Shown: positions 20,350 to 28,676, numbered from the stretch's first letter. The stretch: 64,000 nt of DNA from Streptomyces sp. DG2A-72 (GCF_030499575.1 NZ_JASTLC010000001.1:3248001-3312000); one strand, 5' to 3'. The notes: generated by a model from the letters alone, not told the origin. Numbers and translations are program-made.

Positions 20350-21462
20350 TCAGGCAGACCTTCGGAAACCGATCGTCGGGACTGCTCGGCGTAGTGGCCA
20401 GGGGCGGGCCGCTGTTTTGGGGACCAGGGGCTGAAGGAACGCGTAGCGCTGGAGAGCCGACTGGTCCTGGGTTTCCAGGGACTGGACCTCGCGCCACCAT
20501 GTGGCGACCTCGGCCCAGCCGGGGGCCGAGAGGGAACCGCCGAATTCCTGGACGGAGAGGGCGGCGGTGAGGCCGGCGAAGGCGAGACGGTCGGCGAGGG
20601 GCCAGCCGGCCAGGGTGCCGGTGACGAAGCCTGCCACGAAGACGTCCCCGGCGCCGGTCGGATCGAGAGCCTCCACGGCGATCGCGGGCACCTCCGCGGT
20701 CTCGCCGGTGCGCCGGTCCACGGCGTACGCGCCCTCCTTGCCAAGGGTGACGACGGCGACCGGCACATGCTCGGTGAGGGCATGGGCGGCGGCACGCGGG
20801 CAGGTGGCGCCGGTGTAGCGCATGGCCTCCTCGGCGTTCGGCAGGAACGCCTCGCAGTACTTGAGGTCGGTCAGCCCCGCCAGGTCCCAGGCGCCGGTGT
20901 CGTCCCAGCCCACGTCGGCGAAGATCCGGGCGCCCTTGCCCGCGGCCTGGGCGACCCAGTGGGCGGGTTTGCCGGGGGTCAGCGAGGCGATGGCGGCACG
21001 CGCGCGGGGCGGGCAGTCCGGCGCGGGCTCCTCCGGCGGGGGCTCGTGGCCGTGGGAGACCATCGTGCGCTCGCCCTCGTACGCCATGGAGACGGTGACC
21101 GGCGAGTGCCAGCCGGGCACGGTGCGTGCCAGGGAGAGGTCGATGCCCTCCCCGTGCGCCAGGGCGTCCCAGCAGTACTCGCCGTAGTGGTCGTCACCGA
21201 AGGCCGCCGCGAGGGACGTCCTCAGGCCAAGCCGGGCCAGCGCGGTCGCCATGTTGGCGACGCCGCCGGGGCTGGAGCCCATCCCGCGGGCCCAGGACTC
21301 GGTGCCCCGCACGGGCGCCGAGTCGAGGCCGGTGAAGATGATGTCGAGAAAGACGGTGCCGGTGAGGTACACGTCCCAGGGCGGGTCGTCGGATCTGCGC
21401 AGGGCACCCAGGGGGTCGACCTGGGCCTGGCAGCGGTGTCCCTCTCCGTTGAACACGATCAC
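20350..21462 (-). CDS. PfkB-family carbohydrate kinase
   Basis: A ribokinase-family sugar kinase of 370 residues. Visible are the GGVANMATALARLG motif (PfkB signature 1, near residue 67), the catalytic DPTGAGDVFVAGF motif (signature 2, near residue 270), and a preceding VVTLGKEGA strand. The start is the GTG at 21462 with GGGAG seven bases upstream. It converges with era, with a 4-base gap between the stops. The sugar is unknown; the neighbouring glucarate dehydratase remnant suggests this was once part of a sugar-acid catabolic region. Confidence 0.9.
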   Translation of the reverse strand: MIVFNGEGHRCQAQVDPLGALRRSDDPPWDVYLTGTVFLDIIFTGLDSAPVRGTESWARGMGSSPGGVANMATALARLGLRTSLAAAFGDDHYGEYCWDALAHGEGIDLSLARTVPGWHSPVTVSMAYEGERTMVSHGHEPPPEEPAPDCPPRARAAIASLTPGKPAHWVAQAAGKGARIFADVGWDDTGAWDLAGLTDLKYCEAFLPNAEEAMRYTGATCPRAAAHALTEHVPVAVVTLGKEGAYAVDRRTGETAEVPAIAVEALDPTGAGDVFVAGFVTGTLAGWPLADRLAFAGLTAALSVQEFGGSLSAPGWAEVATWWREVQSLETQDQSALQRYAFLQPLVPKTAARPWPLRRAVPTIGFRRSA

Positions 21463-21743
21463 GGTGAGCTCCCTGGCATGGTGCGGATCAGGCCAGTGTG
21501 CCTCACACCACTGACAGCGCGCCGTCGCTCACCGGCAGCCACCGCCCCGCGTCAGCCCACCGCAGATCCCGGCCGTACGGTGCGGGCCGCACCCGGCGTC
21601 ATCTCGGGCCCGGTCGCCGTGGGAGCCTTCGCCGGCCGCGTACGGATCCGGTCATTGCGTCCCCCGCCCCGCACCGGCAGCACGCTCGGCGCGGCGTGGC
21701 TCTGCGGGATCGTCCAGCAGATCGGGGCCGCCGCGATCACGCA
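21463..21743 (-). other. Gene-poor gap with a possible gene-end remnant
   Basis: No intact gene. On the minus strand a short open frame ending at 21503 reads PYGRDLRWADAGRWLPV.. and looks like a protein C-terminus without the rest of its gene. It sits between the sugar kinase and the glucarate dehydratase pseudogene, in line with decay of the whole stretch. Confidence 0.35.
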
Positions 21744-22316
21744 TCACCGGCGAGGCACCGCCGGCGTGACCCAGCCCGGCTCGGCGATGCGCATGGCGGC
21801 CTCGTCGTCACGCTCCCGCAGCTTGTCGCGGTCGAGTTCGACGCCGAGGCCGGGGGCGTCACGGACGGCGACCTTGCCGCCCTCGAAGGTCAGCCGCTCG
21901 GTGAGCATGGACACCCCGACGCCGAACGTGCGGCAGATCGCGGCGAGTTGCTGCGTGTTCCGCAGCCCGCCCCAGTAATGGTGATCGGAGAGGACGACCT
22001 GCACGGCGTCCTTCGCGAACGCCTCATTGATCTCGCCGAACGTCGTCACGCACATGTTGGTGGCGAGCGGCACGTCGAGACGGTGCGGATGCCCGGGAAA
22101 CGCCTCCGCCAGTGCCCGTACGGCGGTGATCTCCTCCTCCGGCGGAAAGACACCCCCCTTGAGCTTGGAGGACGTAAACCGGCAGCCCGAGCGCCTTGCC
22201 GAGCGCGTCCAGGCAGGCCACCTCGAAGCCGGAGACGACGGACAGCCGCAGCTTGTCGGCGGTCTGAACACGACGAGGATCGGGGTGAGGCGGACGTCCG
22301 TGATGGTGAGGTTCAC
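21744..22316 (-). pseudogene. Glucarate dehydratase remnant (enolase superfamily)
   Basis: Start, middle and end pieces of a D-glucarate dehydratase-type gene remain, but only about 190 of the expected ~430 codons are left and the frame changes at least twice. The 5' end has a GTG with GGAG and encodes MNLTITDVRLTPILV. A second frame then holds LRLSVVSGFEVACLDALGKAL. The first frame resumes with LKGGVFPPEEEITAVRALAEAF, the segment PLATNMCVTTFGEINEAF and QVVLSDHHYWGG, then ends with VRDAPGLGVELDRDKL and EPGWVTPAVPRR. Internal segments carrying most metal ligands are missing. Such a gene cannot make the enzyme. A short frame upstream ending at 22318 (..DAGHVLFAVDVSPDSTS) may be the tail of a lost operon partner. 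Confidence 0.85.
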
Positions 22317-22570
22317 AGGGCGGCTCCTACGAGGTCGAGTCCGGTGACACGTCGACCGCGAAGAGGACGTGCCCGGCATCGTCGGCTTCGAGGGGCGCTC
22401 ATTTACCCGACCCACCCCACCCCAAACAGAATGTGCCTCAGATCACGCCCTCCCCACTTCTTTCAAGAACCGCGTGCTTGATACAAATTGGCCGCGCGTT
22501 CCTGTCCGTCGACGGTCGTCGCCCCATCCCCTTTTTTGTGCCGCTCCTTTCGCATGCCCTGGGAACGCCC

Positions 22571-23785
22571 GTGTTCGCCCGCACCACCACGCCCTGGCCC
22601 CTCGTCGCCCTTTTCACGGCCGGGTACCTCGCCCCGTACCTCCTCCCGACCACCGTCGGCAGGCTCGGCTCGGGGCTCCCCCTCTCCGCCACGCAGGCGG
22701 GCGCCATCGGCAGTGTGCTGCTGCTGAGTTCGGCGGCGGCGGGCTTCCTGCTCGCCTCCCGCGTGGACCGAGTCGGCCCGCGCACCCTCGCACGCCTCGG
22801 CCTCACCCTCGCCGGCGTCGGCTACGGCGGGGCCGCCCTCACGCACTCCGTCCCGGCCGTCGTCGCGGGCGCGGTCGTCGGCGGTTTCGGGTCCGGTACG
22901 GTCACCGCCGTCGCCGCCACCGGGATCGCCGGCCGCCCGGACCCGCACCGGGTCACCACACTCGGCCTGCTCGGCGTCTCCGCGCTCGCGGCCACGGTGT
23001 ACCTGACGGTCCCGCACCTCGGTCCCGGGCACGGTCAGCCCCTGGCCGCCATCGCTCTCACAGCACTGGCGGTCTGGCCCCTCACCACACGGCTCCCGAA
23101 CCGTTCGGACCCCGAACCGGCCCGCTCCGAGAAGACCCCGCTCCCCCACCCCCGCTCCGGCCTCGTCCTCGCCGTCACCCTGCTGTGCTGGTCCCTCGCC
23201 CAGAACGCCCTCTGGGGCGTCAGCAGCCGCATCGGCCTGACCCAGGCTCACCTCACCGAGGTCACCGTCGGCGCGGTGTTCGCCGTGGCGCTGGGCACGG
23301 GACTGCTGGGGGTGATCGGGGCGAGCGCGCTGGGCCCGAGGCTCGGTCTCGCCCTGCCGATCGGCGCGGGTACGGCCGTCATCGCCGGCTGCATCGCACT
23401 CAGCGCCTCCGCGACCGACCTGGCGACCTTCGCCACCGGCGAGATCGCCTGGAACACCCTGTACCCGATCGTCCTGTCCTACGTCATCGGCCTCGCCGCC
23501 TCCCTCGACCCACGCGGCCGTTGGGCGGTCCTGGTCGGCTCCGCGTCCTCACTGGGCACGGCGGCGGGTCCGCTGACCGGCAGCCTGCTGTCGGCACAGG
23601 CGGGCTTCCCGGCGATGGGCGCGATGCTCGCGGCCGGACTGCTGATCATCGCCGCCCCGATGACGGCGGTCGCCCTGCACGCCGGACGTTCGCGGGTACC
23701 GGAGATCATCGAGATCCCCCTGGACACACCAGCAGTCCCGGCCCAGCGCAAGGCATACGACACGGCAGGAGCGCCCCGTTACTGA
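22571..23785 (+). CDS. MFS transporter
   Basis: A roughly 404-residue membrane protein with ten to twelve hydrophobic segments in two halves, joined by a charged loop (residues ~180-195, PNRSDPEPARSEK). The first-half loop motif SRVDRVGPRTLARLG resembles MFS motif A. The start chosen is the GTG at 22571, where the first helix begins 8 residues in; open frame extends back to 22433 but that part is not protein-like. The substrate is unknown. It stands alone in a decayed region, with the glucarate dehydratase remnant on one side and the IS110-type fragment starting 46 bases past its stop. Confidence 0.8.
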   Translation: MFARTTTPWPLVALFTAGYLAPYLLPTTVGRLGSGLPLSATQAGAIGSVLLLSSAAAGFLLASRVDRVGPRTLARLGLTLAGVGYGGAALTHSVPAVVAGAVVGGFGSGTVTAVAATGIAGRPDPHRVTTLGLLGVSALAATVYLTVPHLGPGHGQPLAAIALTALAVWPLTTRLPNRSDPEPARSEKTPLPHPRSGLVLAVTLLCWSLAQNALWGVSSRIGLTQAHLTEVTVGAVFAVALGTGLLGVIGASALGPRLGLALPIGAGTAVIAGCIALSASATDLATFATGEIAWNTLYPIVLSYVIGLAASLDPRGRWAVLVGSASSLGTAAGPLTGSLLSAQAGFPAMGAMLAAGLLIIAAPMTAVALHAGRSRVPEIIEIPLDTPAVPAQRKAYDTAGAPRY

Positions 23786-23831
23786 CCTTTTCGGCGTGAT
23801 GTCGTTGGGGAGGGCTGACGATGCGTGATCG

Positions 23832-23990
23832 TTGCGGTATGCCGGTTGTGTGAACTGGGCAGTCGACCTGAACGCGGGCGGAGCCGCCCTGCTGATCGCA
23901 TTGCTCACCGGTCGCGGCCAGCGGCTTCTCCATATTCCTGGCCGCACCGTTCACCATGCCTCCCGCAGCTACCGGGGCGACGGCAAGACC
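23832..23990 (+). mobile_element. IS110-family transposase fragment
   Basis: About 50 codons reading NWAVDLNAGGAALLIALL.. then GRGQRLLHIPGRTVHHAS and SYRGDGKT. This is the N-terminal DEDD-domain region of IS110-type transposases, where the last piece normally continues TDAKDA. Here the reading breaks right after GDGKT and passes into unrelated sequence, so only this piece is left and no element ends are seen. Family assignment is from memory of IS110 proteins. Confidence 0.7.
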
Positions 23991-23999
23991 ACTGCGGCA

Positions 24000-24335
24000 G
24001 CCGCCCCAGCACGTCCAACCTCAACTACCGCGCCGGGCAGACCGTTTCCAACCTGGTCGTGACCAAGGTGTGCACCGGCGGCCAGATCAAGCTCTACAAC
24101 AGCGGCGGACACATCCACCTGATCGCCGACCTCAAGGGCCTCCATACCAGCTCCGTCGTCGACGGCACCTCCCCCTGGGGCAGCCCCTTCGTGCCGGCCA
24201 ACCCCACCCGCTTCCTCGACACCCGCAACGGCACGGGTGCCCCCGCCGGGCGGCTCGGCGCGAACAGCACCCTCACCGTGAAGGTCGCCGCAGTCCACGG
24301 CGTACCGGCCGGCCGACGCGACCTCCGTCCTGGTC
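24000..24335 (+). pseudogene. Fragment of an exported repeat protein gene
   Basis: An open stretch without start or proper end, encoding TSNLNYRAGQTVSNLVV, then IKLYNSGGHIHLIADLKG and NPTRFLDTRNGTGAPAG. These segments are typical of a beta-rich domain found repeated in large secreted Streptomyces proteins, often linked to amidase or FG-GAP modules. After VHGVPA the frame shifts (the next frame reads DATSVLVN, the expected continuation) and homology then stops. It is fused directly to the IS110-type fragment. From 24336 to 24646 I see no gene apart from the DasR-like site. Confidence 0.65.
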
Positions 24336-24584
24336 AACAGTCCACCGGTCAGGGCGACAGCCATGGCCGTGGCGAGAGCCGGGCGAAGGTCGGTGCGCGT
24401 GAACACGACGCTCCTGCGGAGCGCGTGGCCTGTGGCAGCCCGCGATGATCTGAGTGCGGCGGGAGGGGGACTCACCACGCAGCAATGGTGGACGTCCAGT
24501 GCACCATGGGGTGGCCTCGCGAGCCGGGCTTCCCCGGCGGCTGGATTACGGGCGCATACCCGCTCGGTCGGTGAACGGTCTGGA

Positions 24585-24600
24585 ATTGGTCAATACCTTC
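24585..24600 (+). promoter_or_regulatory. DasR-like operator before the PNGase gene
   Basis: ATTGGTCAATACCTTC matches the spacing and core of the DasR responsive element (TGGTC, three bases, ACC), which represses chitin and N-acetylglucosamine genes in Streptomyces. The left half is exact; the right half is only partly kept. It lies 46 bases before the PNGase start, a normal operator distance. Assignment is by consensus from memory. Confidence 0.45.
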
Positions 24601-24646
24601 CACCTCCCCTTGGCCGGGGCCGGGACGCGCATATTCACTGCGCCCT

Positions 24647-26266
24647 ATGACACTCACGAGACCTTCGGCACCCATGAGATCCCTGATCAGTCCGGGGAGG
24701 ACGGCCACCGTGCTGGTCGGCGCGCTTGCCGCTCTCAGTCTGTCCCTGGGCACAGCTTCCGCCGACACGGTGCCGGCGGAGTTCGGGACCGATTACCACG
24801 ACCCGGTGACCGCCGCCCCGGCCATCTCGACGCCGCACACCAAGTCGTGTTCGGTCACGGTCGCCCAGGCGCAGTTCAAGGACTTCACCCCCTACACCGG
24901 TACCTACACGCCGCCCACCGGCTGCGGCACCCCCGGCCGCTGGTCCAAGGTCGTCCTGCGGATGGACGGGAGTGTGAAGGGACGGCAATACGACCGGCTC
25001 GGTTATCTGGACATCGGTGGTGTACAGGTCTTCCGTACATCGACGCCCGAGCCCTCGCAGGACGGGATCAACTGGTCCGTCGAGAAGGACGTGACCGAGT
25101 ACGAGAAGACGCTGAGCAGCGCACAGTCGGTCGACATGCTCATAGGCAACGTTGTAAACGACACCTACACCGGCGTGCTCGACGTCAAGGTGACCCTCAC
25201 CTTCTACGCCCCCGAGCCCGGCCGCACCCCCTCCGCCCCCGACCGGGTCATCCCCCTCAGCGACGGCGACAGCGTGACGACCGGCGCCTCGCTGACCACT
25301 CCACGCAACTCCACGCGGATTCTCGCCGAGGTGTACGCCACCGGCTCGGGCGGCGGCTGTGAGGAGTTCTGGTACTCGGTGGTCACGCCGTCCGCGTCGT
25401 ACTCCTGCCAGGGCGGGGACGACGGTCCGTACCGCGAGGTGCAGGTGAGCATCGACGGGAAGGTCGCCGGAATCGCCTCGCCGTATCCGAACGTGTGGAC
25501 CGGGGGCTGGTCGCCCTATCTGTGGTCGGTGATCCCCGCCCCACACGCCTTCGACGTACGGCCGCTGGAGTTCGACCTGACTCCGTTCGCGGGGCTGCTC
25601 AACGACGGCAGAGCGCACAAGGTCGACGTGTCGGTGGTCGGGGTGCCGAGCGGCCAGACGGGGTGGAGCGCGCCGACGAACATCCTGGTGTGGCAGGACG
25701 CACACAAGTCGGTGGTGACGGGGGCCGTGACGTCGTACACGAAGGCGGATCCGGCGGTGAGCAACACCTACACCGACGGTTCGCTGCGCCACCTGGTGAC
25801 CGACGGCGAGGACCGGTTGAAGGTCACCGGCTACCTGGACACCTCCCACGGCCGGGTCACGACGACGGTCGAGCGGACCGTCACGACCGCGATCGACCAC
25901 CAGTGGACGCCGGACGAGAACACCGACGCCCAGACCGGTACGTGGAGCGACCACCAGGCCGTGACCACCAACGGCCAGGTGTCCCGCACGAACCGCACCT
26001 ACACGCTCGACGGCCGCTCCACCATCGACAGCGCCAACCGCCTCCGCGTGATCATGTCCGTCGGCGACCACGCGCTCCTCGACGCCACCCGCATCGACGA
26101 CATCTACCAGGGAGACGCCACCTTCACCCTCGGCGTCCCCCGCGAGGACCGGCACGCGGTGGCCACAACCAGCGAGCGCTACCGGCTCCGGGCTCCCGGC
26201 GCGTGCTACGACCACACGCTCGCGACGGAGCAAGGGGTGCTGACGAAGGACGTGCGCGGCTGCTGA
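24647..26266 (+). CDS. Secreted peptide-N4-asparagine amidase, PNGase A-like
   Basis: A 539-residue exported enzyme expected to release N-glycans from glycoproteins by cleaving the Asn side-chain amide. A signal peptide covers about residues 1-40 (SPGRTATVLVGALAALSLSLGTASA). The mature part shows the PNGaseA two-domain pattern: TGTYTPPTGCG..WSKVVLRMDGSVKGRQYDR near residue 100, PYREVQVSIDGKVAG near residue 270 and WSPYLWSVI near residue 290, which resemble plant PNGase A. The ATG at 24647 is used; an in-frame ATG at 24674 is an alternative, and neither has a strong RBS. A DasR-like site upstream would tie it to GlcNAc supply. Confidence 0.82.
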   Translation: MTLTRPSAPMRSLISPGRTATVLVGALAALSLSLGTASADTVPAEFGTDYHDPVTAAPAISTPHTKSCSVTVAQAQFKDFTPYTGTYTPPTGCGTPGRWSKVVLRMDGSVKGRQYDRLGYLDIGGVQVFRTSTPEPSQDGINWSVEKDVTEYEKTLSSAQSVDMLIGNVVNDTYTGVLDVKVTLTFYAPEPGRTPSAPDRVIPLSDGDSVTTGASLTTPRNSTRILAEVYATGSGGGCEEFWYSVVTPSASYSCQGGDDGPYREVQVSIDGKVAGIASPYPNVWTGGWSPYLWSVIPAPHAFDVRPLEFDLTPFAGLLNDGRAHKVDVSVVGVPSGQTGWSAPTNILVWQDAHKSVVTGAVTSYTKADPAVSNTYTDGSLRHLVTDGEDRLKVTGYLDTSHGRVTTTVERTVTTAIDHQWTPDENTDAQTGTWSDHQAVTTNGQVSRTNRTYTLDGRSTIDSANRLRVIMSVGDHALLDATRIDDIYQGDATFTLGVPREDRHAVATTSERYRLRAPGACYDHTLATEQGVLTKDVRGC

Positions 26267-26335
26267 CCCCGGACCCAGCCCTTGGCGCGCAGTCGCTCCA
26301 CAGAAATTGCGGCCCCCGCCCATCGGCCTGGACGA

Positions 26336-26367
26336 CAAAGAACCCCCGGGTCGCTGACCTGGGGGTT
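26336..26367 (-). terminator. Terminator of the truncated tRNA-Gly gene
   Basis: AACCCCC-GGGTC-GCT-GACCT-GGGGGTT (26341-26367) forms a 12-base-pair stem with one G-T pair; on the minus strand it is followed by CTTTG. It lies six bases past the CCA end of the tRNA fragment, as expected for a real tRNA terminator. It could also stop PNGase transcription on the plus strand. Confidence 0.75.
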
Positions 26368-26372
26368 TCTGC

Positions 26373-26417
26373 TGGAGCGGGTGACGAGAATCGAACTCGC
26401 GCTCTCAGCTTGGGAAG
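26373..26417 (-). other. 3' part of a tRNA-Gly(CCC) gene, probable attachment-site scar
   Basis: The minus strand holds the anticodon loop TTCCCAA, the 3' anticodon stem, the variable loop, an intact T-arm (GCGAG-TTCGATT-CTCGT) and the acceptor 3' strand CACCCGC followed by TCCA. No D-arm or 5' acceptor strand exists upstream; the sequence before the anticodon loop (GATCGCAA) is unrelated. It cannot make a tRNA. Integrative elements often use the 3' half of tRNA genes as att sites, so this is best read as an att remnant of a former element. Confidence 0.75.
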
Positions 26418-26550
26418 TTGCGATCATTTGCAGGCGGATTGCCTTCACAGTGGTTCCCCGCTGTTCCCCGCAGGATCGCTACCGTGCGGTGGCAGTTGCT
26501 GGGGTTGCGGTACCTGGCTGCTGTGCCACAAGATCCGAACGGGGGTGACC

Positions 26551-26859
26551 ATGGAACCGCATGTGCTGGAATCACTGTTGGCTGGTGATGACGAGGCGTC
26601 CGTGACAGCTCTGGCCACCCTCCGCAGCGGCGCCACCTACTGGGTGGGAGACCGGGCACAACCCGCAGGCCAGCATGCGGGAGTCTTCAAGCGCCGTCTT
26701 CAGCGCATGCGCGAACATGGCCGGCCCGTGCGCACAGGGCTGATCGATTCTGCCGATCGGACATGGACCACCCTGCTCTTTCTCACCGAGGACGGCAGCG
26801 CACCAGTGGCCTGCGCCGGCTGGCCGCTGCCGCTGGTTGCCAGGGAGCCACCGCTCTAA
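26551..26859 (+). CDS. Hypothetical protein of 102 residues
   Basis: An open frame from the ATG at 26551, with GGGGGTGACC just upstream. It encodes a soluble protein beginning MEPHVLESLLAGDDEASVTA, with a basic middle (FKRRLQRMREHGRPVRTG) and a hydrophobic end. I do not recognise a family. Codon use is less strongly G/C-biased than in its neighbours, which fits acquired DNA near the tRNA scar. The stop overlaps the last bases of the convergent DinB-like gene by 4 bases. Confidence 0.5.
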   Translation: MEPHVLESLLAGDDEASVTALATLRSGATYWVGDRAQPAGQHAGVFKRRLQRMREHGRPVRTGLIDSADRTWTTLLFLTEDGSAPVACAGWPLPLVAREPPL

Positions 26860-27440
26860 GCCTTGATTGGTGCGGCCGACCTGGCGGCCTGCTCGATCTT
26901 CGCGCAGTAGGCTGCACGGGCTTCCTCGTCGATCGGCTTCTCGTGTTCGGCGCGCACGCCGGTCCGGCCGTCGAGGCCCTCGCGCAGGATATCGGCGTGC
27001 CCGGCATGCCGGATGGACTCGCCGAGGACATGGACCATGACGGCGAACAGGTTCGTGTTGGGGCAAGGCTCCGTCCACCACGGCACGTGGCCGGGGGCGT
27101 CGAGGGGAAGTTCGTTGATCGTCGCGTCCGAGTGTTCCCACGTGCGCCGGTAGAACCCGATGATCTGATCGCGGGTCTCGTCCTCGGTCGCCCACAGATC
27201 GCTGCCGTTGGAGTCCTGCCACCGGGGCAGCGGTTCCGGGCAAGGGCGGTCGAAGACCTCGCCGAAGTACCTGGCCTCGACGGTGGCCACGTGTTTGACC
27301 AGGCCGAGGAGGTTGGTCCCGGTCGCTGTCAAAGGCCGGCGGGCGTCGTACTCGGACAAACCGTCGAGTTTCCAGAGCAGCGCCTTGCGGTCCCGCCGCA
27401 GTCTCCCGTGCAGGTTGTCTTTCGCGAATTCATCGATCAT
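26856..27440 (-). CDS. DinB/DUF664-family protein
   Basis: A 194-residue four-helix protein of the DinB superfamily (DUF664 branch). The typical elements are LLWKLDGLSEYDARRPLTATGTNLLGLVKHV, with the metal-site His in VKHV near residue 50, and HVLGESIRHAGHADILRE near residue 145 with further metal ligands. Members act as thiol-dependent (often mycothiol) transferases or isomerases; the substrate is not known. The start ATG at 27440 gives MIDEFAKDN. The gene stands alone; the ~220 bases upstream hold no clear gene except a short open piece of unknown origin and repeat copy 4. Confidence 0.82.
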   Translation of the reverse strand: MIDEFAKDNLHGRLRRDRKALLWKLDGLSEYDARRPLTATGTNLLGLVKHVATVEARYFGEVFDRPCPEPLPRWQDSNGSDLWATEDETRDQIIGFYRRTWEHSDATINELPLDAPGHVPWWTEPCPNTNLFAVMVHVLGESIRHAGHADILREGLDGRTGVRAEHEKPIDEEARAAYCAKIEQAARSAAPIKA

Positions 27441-27600
27441 GCGGCATGAGCCTGCCATGGGCTGTCTCGTGGTCTCAAGATCCCGTACGTGGTCCGCAAC
27501 GACTGGCAGAACCGAGGCCTGGCCATGGCCGCCGCCCTGACCTGCTACAACCGGTCCCACATTGGAGGGGAACCGTTCGGCGTTCAGCGGGGACCGGCCC

Positions 27601-27655
27601 CTACAGTAGGGGCGCGGGGAACTGCGCGATCACCCCCCACCGGCCCGCGGCAAAC
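27601..27655 (+). repeat. Dispersed intergenic repeat, short subtype (copy 4)
   Basis: Reads TAGGGGCGCGGGGAACTGCGCGATCACC, then CCCCACCGGCCCGCGG. The 5' hairpin arm is replaced by CCCCTACAGTAGGGG, itself a perfect inverted repeat that starts a few bases earlier. It lies just past the 3' end of the adenosine deaminase gene, inverted relative to it. Confidence 0.8.
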
Positions 27656-27663
27656 CAGACCGC

Positions 27664-28656
27664 TCAGCCGAACTCGTACGCCTCCACCTCAGCCAAATAC
27701 CCCGCCCGCCGCTCCTCATCGTGTTCCAGAAACGCCGCGAGGAACGAGTTACGCGCCAACTCACGCAGCCGATCCTCGCCCAGCCCCAGCGCCGACCGCA
27801 CCGCATCGTAGTTGTCGCCGACGTACCCGCCGAAGTAGGCCGGATCGTCGGAGTTGACCGTGCACAGCAGCCCCGCCTCGAGCATGGCCGGCAGCGGATG
27901 ATCGGCGAGGACATCCACCGTGCGCAACCGGACGTTGGAAAGCGGGCACAGAGTCAGCGGCACGCGCTCCCGCACCAGCCGCTCGACGAGGACCGGGTCC
28001 TCCACGCACCGCAGCCCATGATCGATCCGCTCGACGCCCAGCACGTCCAGCGCTTCGGTGATGTACTCCGGCGGCCCCTCCTCCCCCGCATGCGCGACGC
28101 GCCGCAGCCCCAGCTCCGCCGCCGCCTCATACACCTCGCGGAACTTCACCGGCGGATGCCCGACCTCGGCGGAGTCCAGCCCGATGCCCACGATCCGGTC
28201 GAGATACGGCTTCGCGGCCTCCAGCGTCGCCATCGCCGACTCGGCGGACTCGTCGCGCAGGAAGCACATGATCAGCTGCGTGGAGATGCCATGGTTCTGC
28301 TCGCTGCTGCCCAGCGCCCGCCACAGCCCCTCGACAACCGTGCCCATGTCCACGCCCCGCGCGATGTGGGCCTGTGGGTCGAAGAAGATCTCCGCGTGCC
28401 GTACACCCTGCGCGGCGGCGCGCGCGAGGTAGGCGTTGGCGAGATCCTCGAAGTCCCGCTCGGTCCGCAGAACGGTCATGAGCTCGTAGTACAGGTTCAG
28501 AAAGGACTGGAGGTCCTCGAACTGGTACGCCTTGCGGAGCTGGTCCGTGTCGGCGTACGGCAGCTCGACGGCGTTGCGCGCGGCGAGCTCGAAGGCCAGC
28601 TCGGGCTCAAGGGAGCCTTCGATGTGGAGGTGCAGTTCTGCTACGGGGAGGGACAT
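27664..28656 (-). CDS. Adenosine/adenine deaminase
   Basis: A 330-residue zinc amidohydrolase for purine salvage. The metal site starts with ELHLHIEGSLEP near residue 8. The catalytic region has AHAGEEGPPEYI near residue 190, ERIDHGLR near residue 215, and TVNSDDPAYFGG near residue 270 with the final zinc aspartate. The HLHIEG start and the LPYADTDQLRKAYQFEDLQ segment are closer to type-2 adenine deaminases (yeast Aah1 group) than to classical adenosine deaminase, so adenine may be the real substrate. It starts 20 bases after the rnz stop; a TACGAT box just before the ATG suggests an additional leaderless promoter. Confidence 0.9.
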   Translation of the reverse strand: MSLPVAELHLHIEGSLEPELAFELAARNAVELPYADTDQLRKAYQFEDLQSFLNLYYELMTVLRTERDFEDLANAYLARAAAQGVRHAEIFFDPQAHIARGVDMGTVVEGLWRALGSSEQNHGISTQLIMCFLRDESAESAMATLEAAKPYLDRIVGIGLDSAEVGHPPVKFREVYEAAAELGLRRVAHAGEEGPPEYITEALDVLGVERIDHGLRCVEDPVLVERLVRERVPLTLCPLSNVRLRTVDVLADHPLPAMLEAGLLCTVNSDDPAYFGGYVGDNYDAVRSALGLGEDRLRELARNSFLAAFLEHDEERRAGYLAEVEAYEFG

Positions 28657-28662
28657 CGAAAT

Positions 28663-28668
28663 ATCGTA
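28663..28668 (-). promoter_or_regulatory. Candidate -10 element for a leaderless deaminase transcript
   Basis: TACGAT on the minus strand ends six bases before the deaminase ATG, so transcription would begin at or within a base of the start codon. No ribosome site is present. No good -35 was recognised. See the finding on leaderless genes. Confidence 0.4.
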
Positions 28669-28676
28669 CGGGCGTT

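Noticed and set aside
22433..22570. N-terminal extension of the MFS transporter
   Set aside because: The extra 46 codons are not membrane- or signal-like, and the frame is open by chance; the GTG at 22571 places the first helix normally.
26373..26450. A complete tRNA-Gly gene
   Set aside because: The 5' half (acceptor strand, D-arm, 5' anticodon stem) is absent; nothing upstream can pair with the remaining strand.
27465..27600. A short plus-strand open piece reading PYVVRNDWQNRGLAMAAALT
   Set aside because: It looks like part of a protein but has no start, no clear end and no family I can name; too short to call a pseudogene with confidence.
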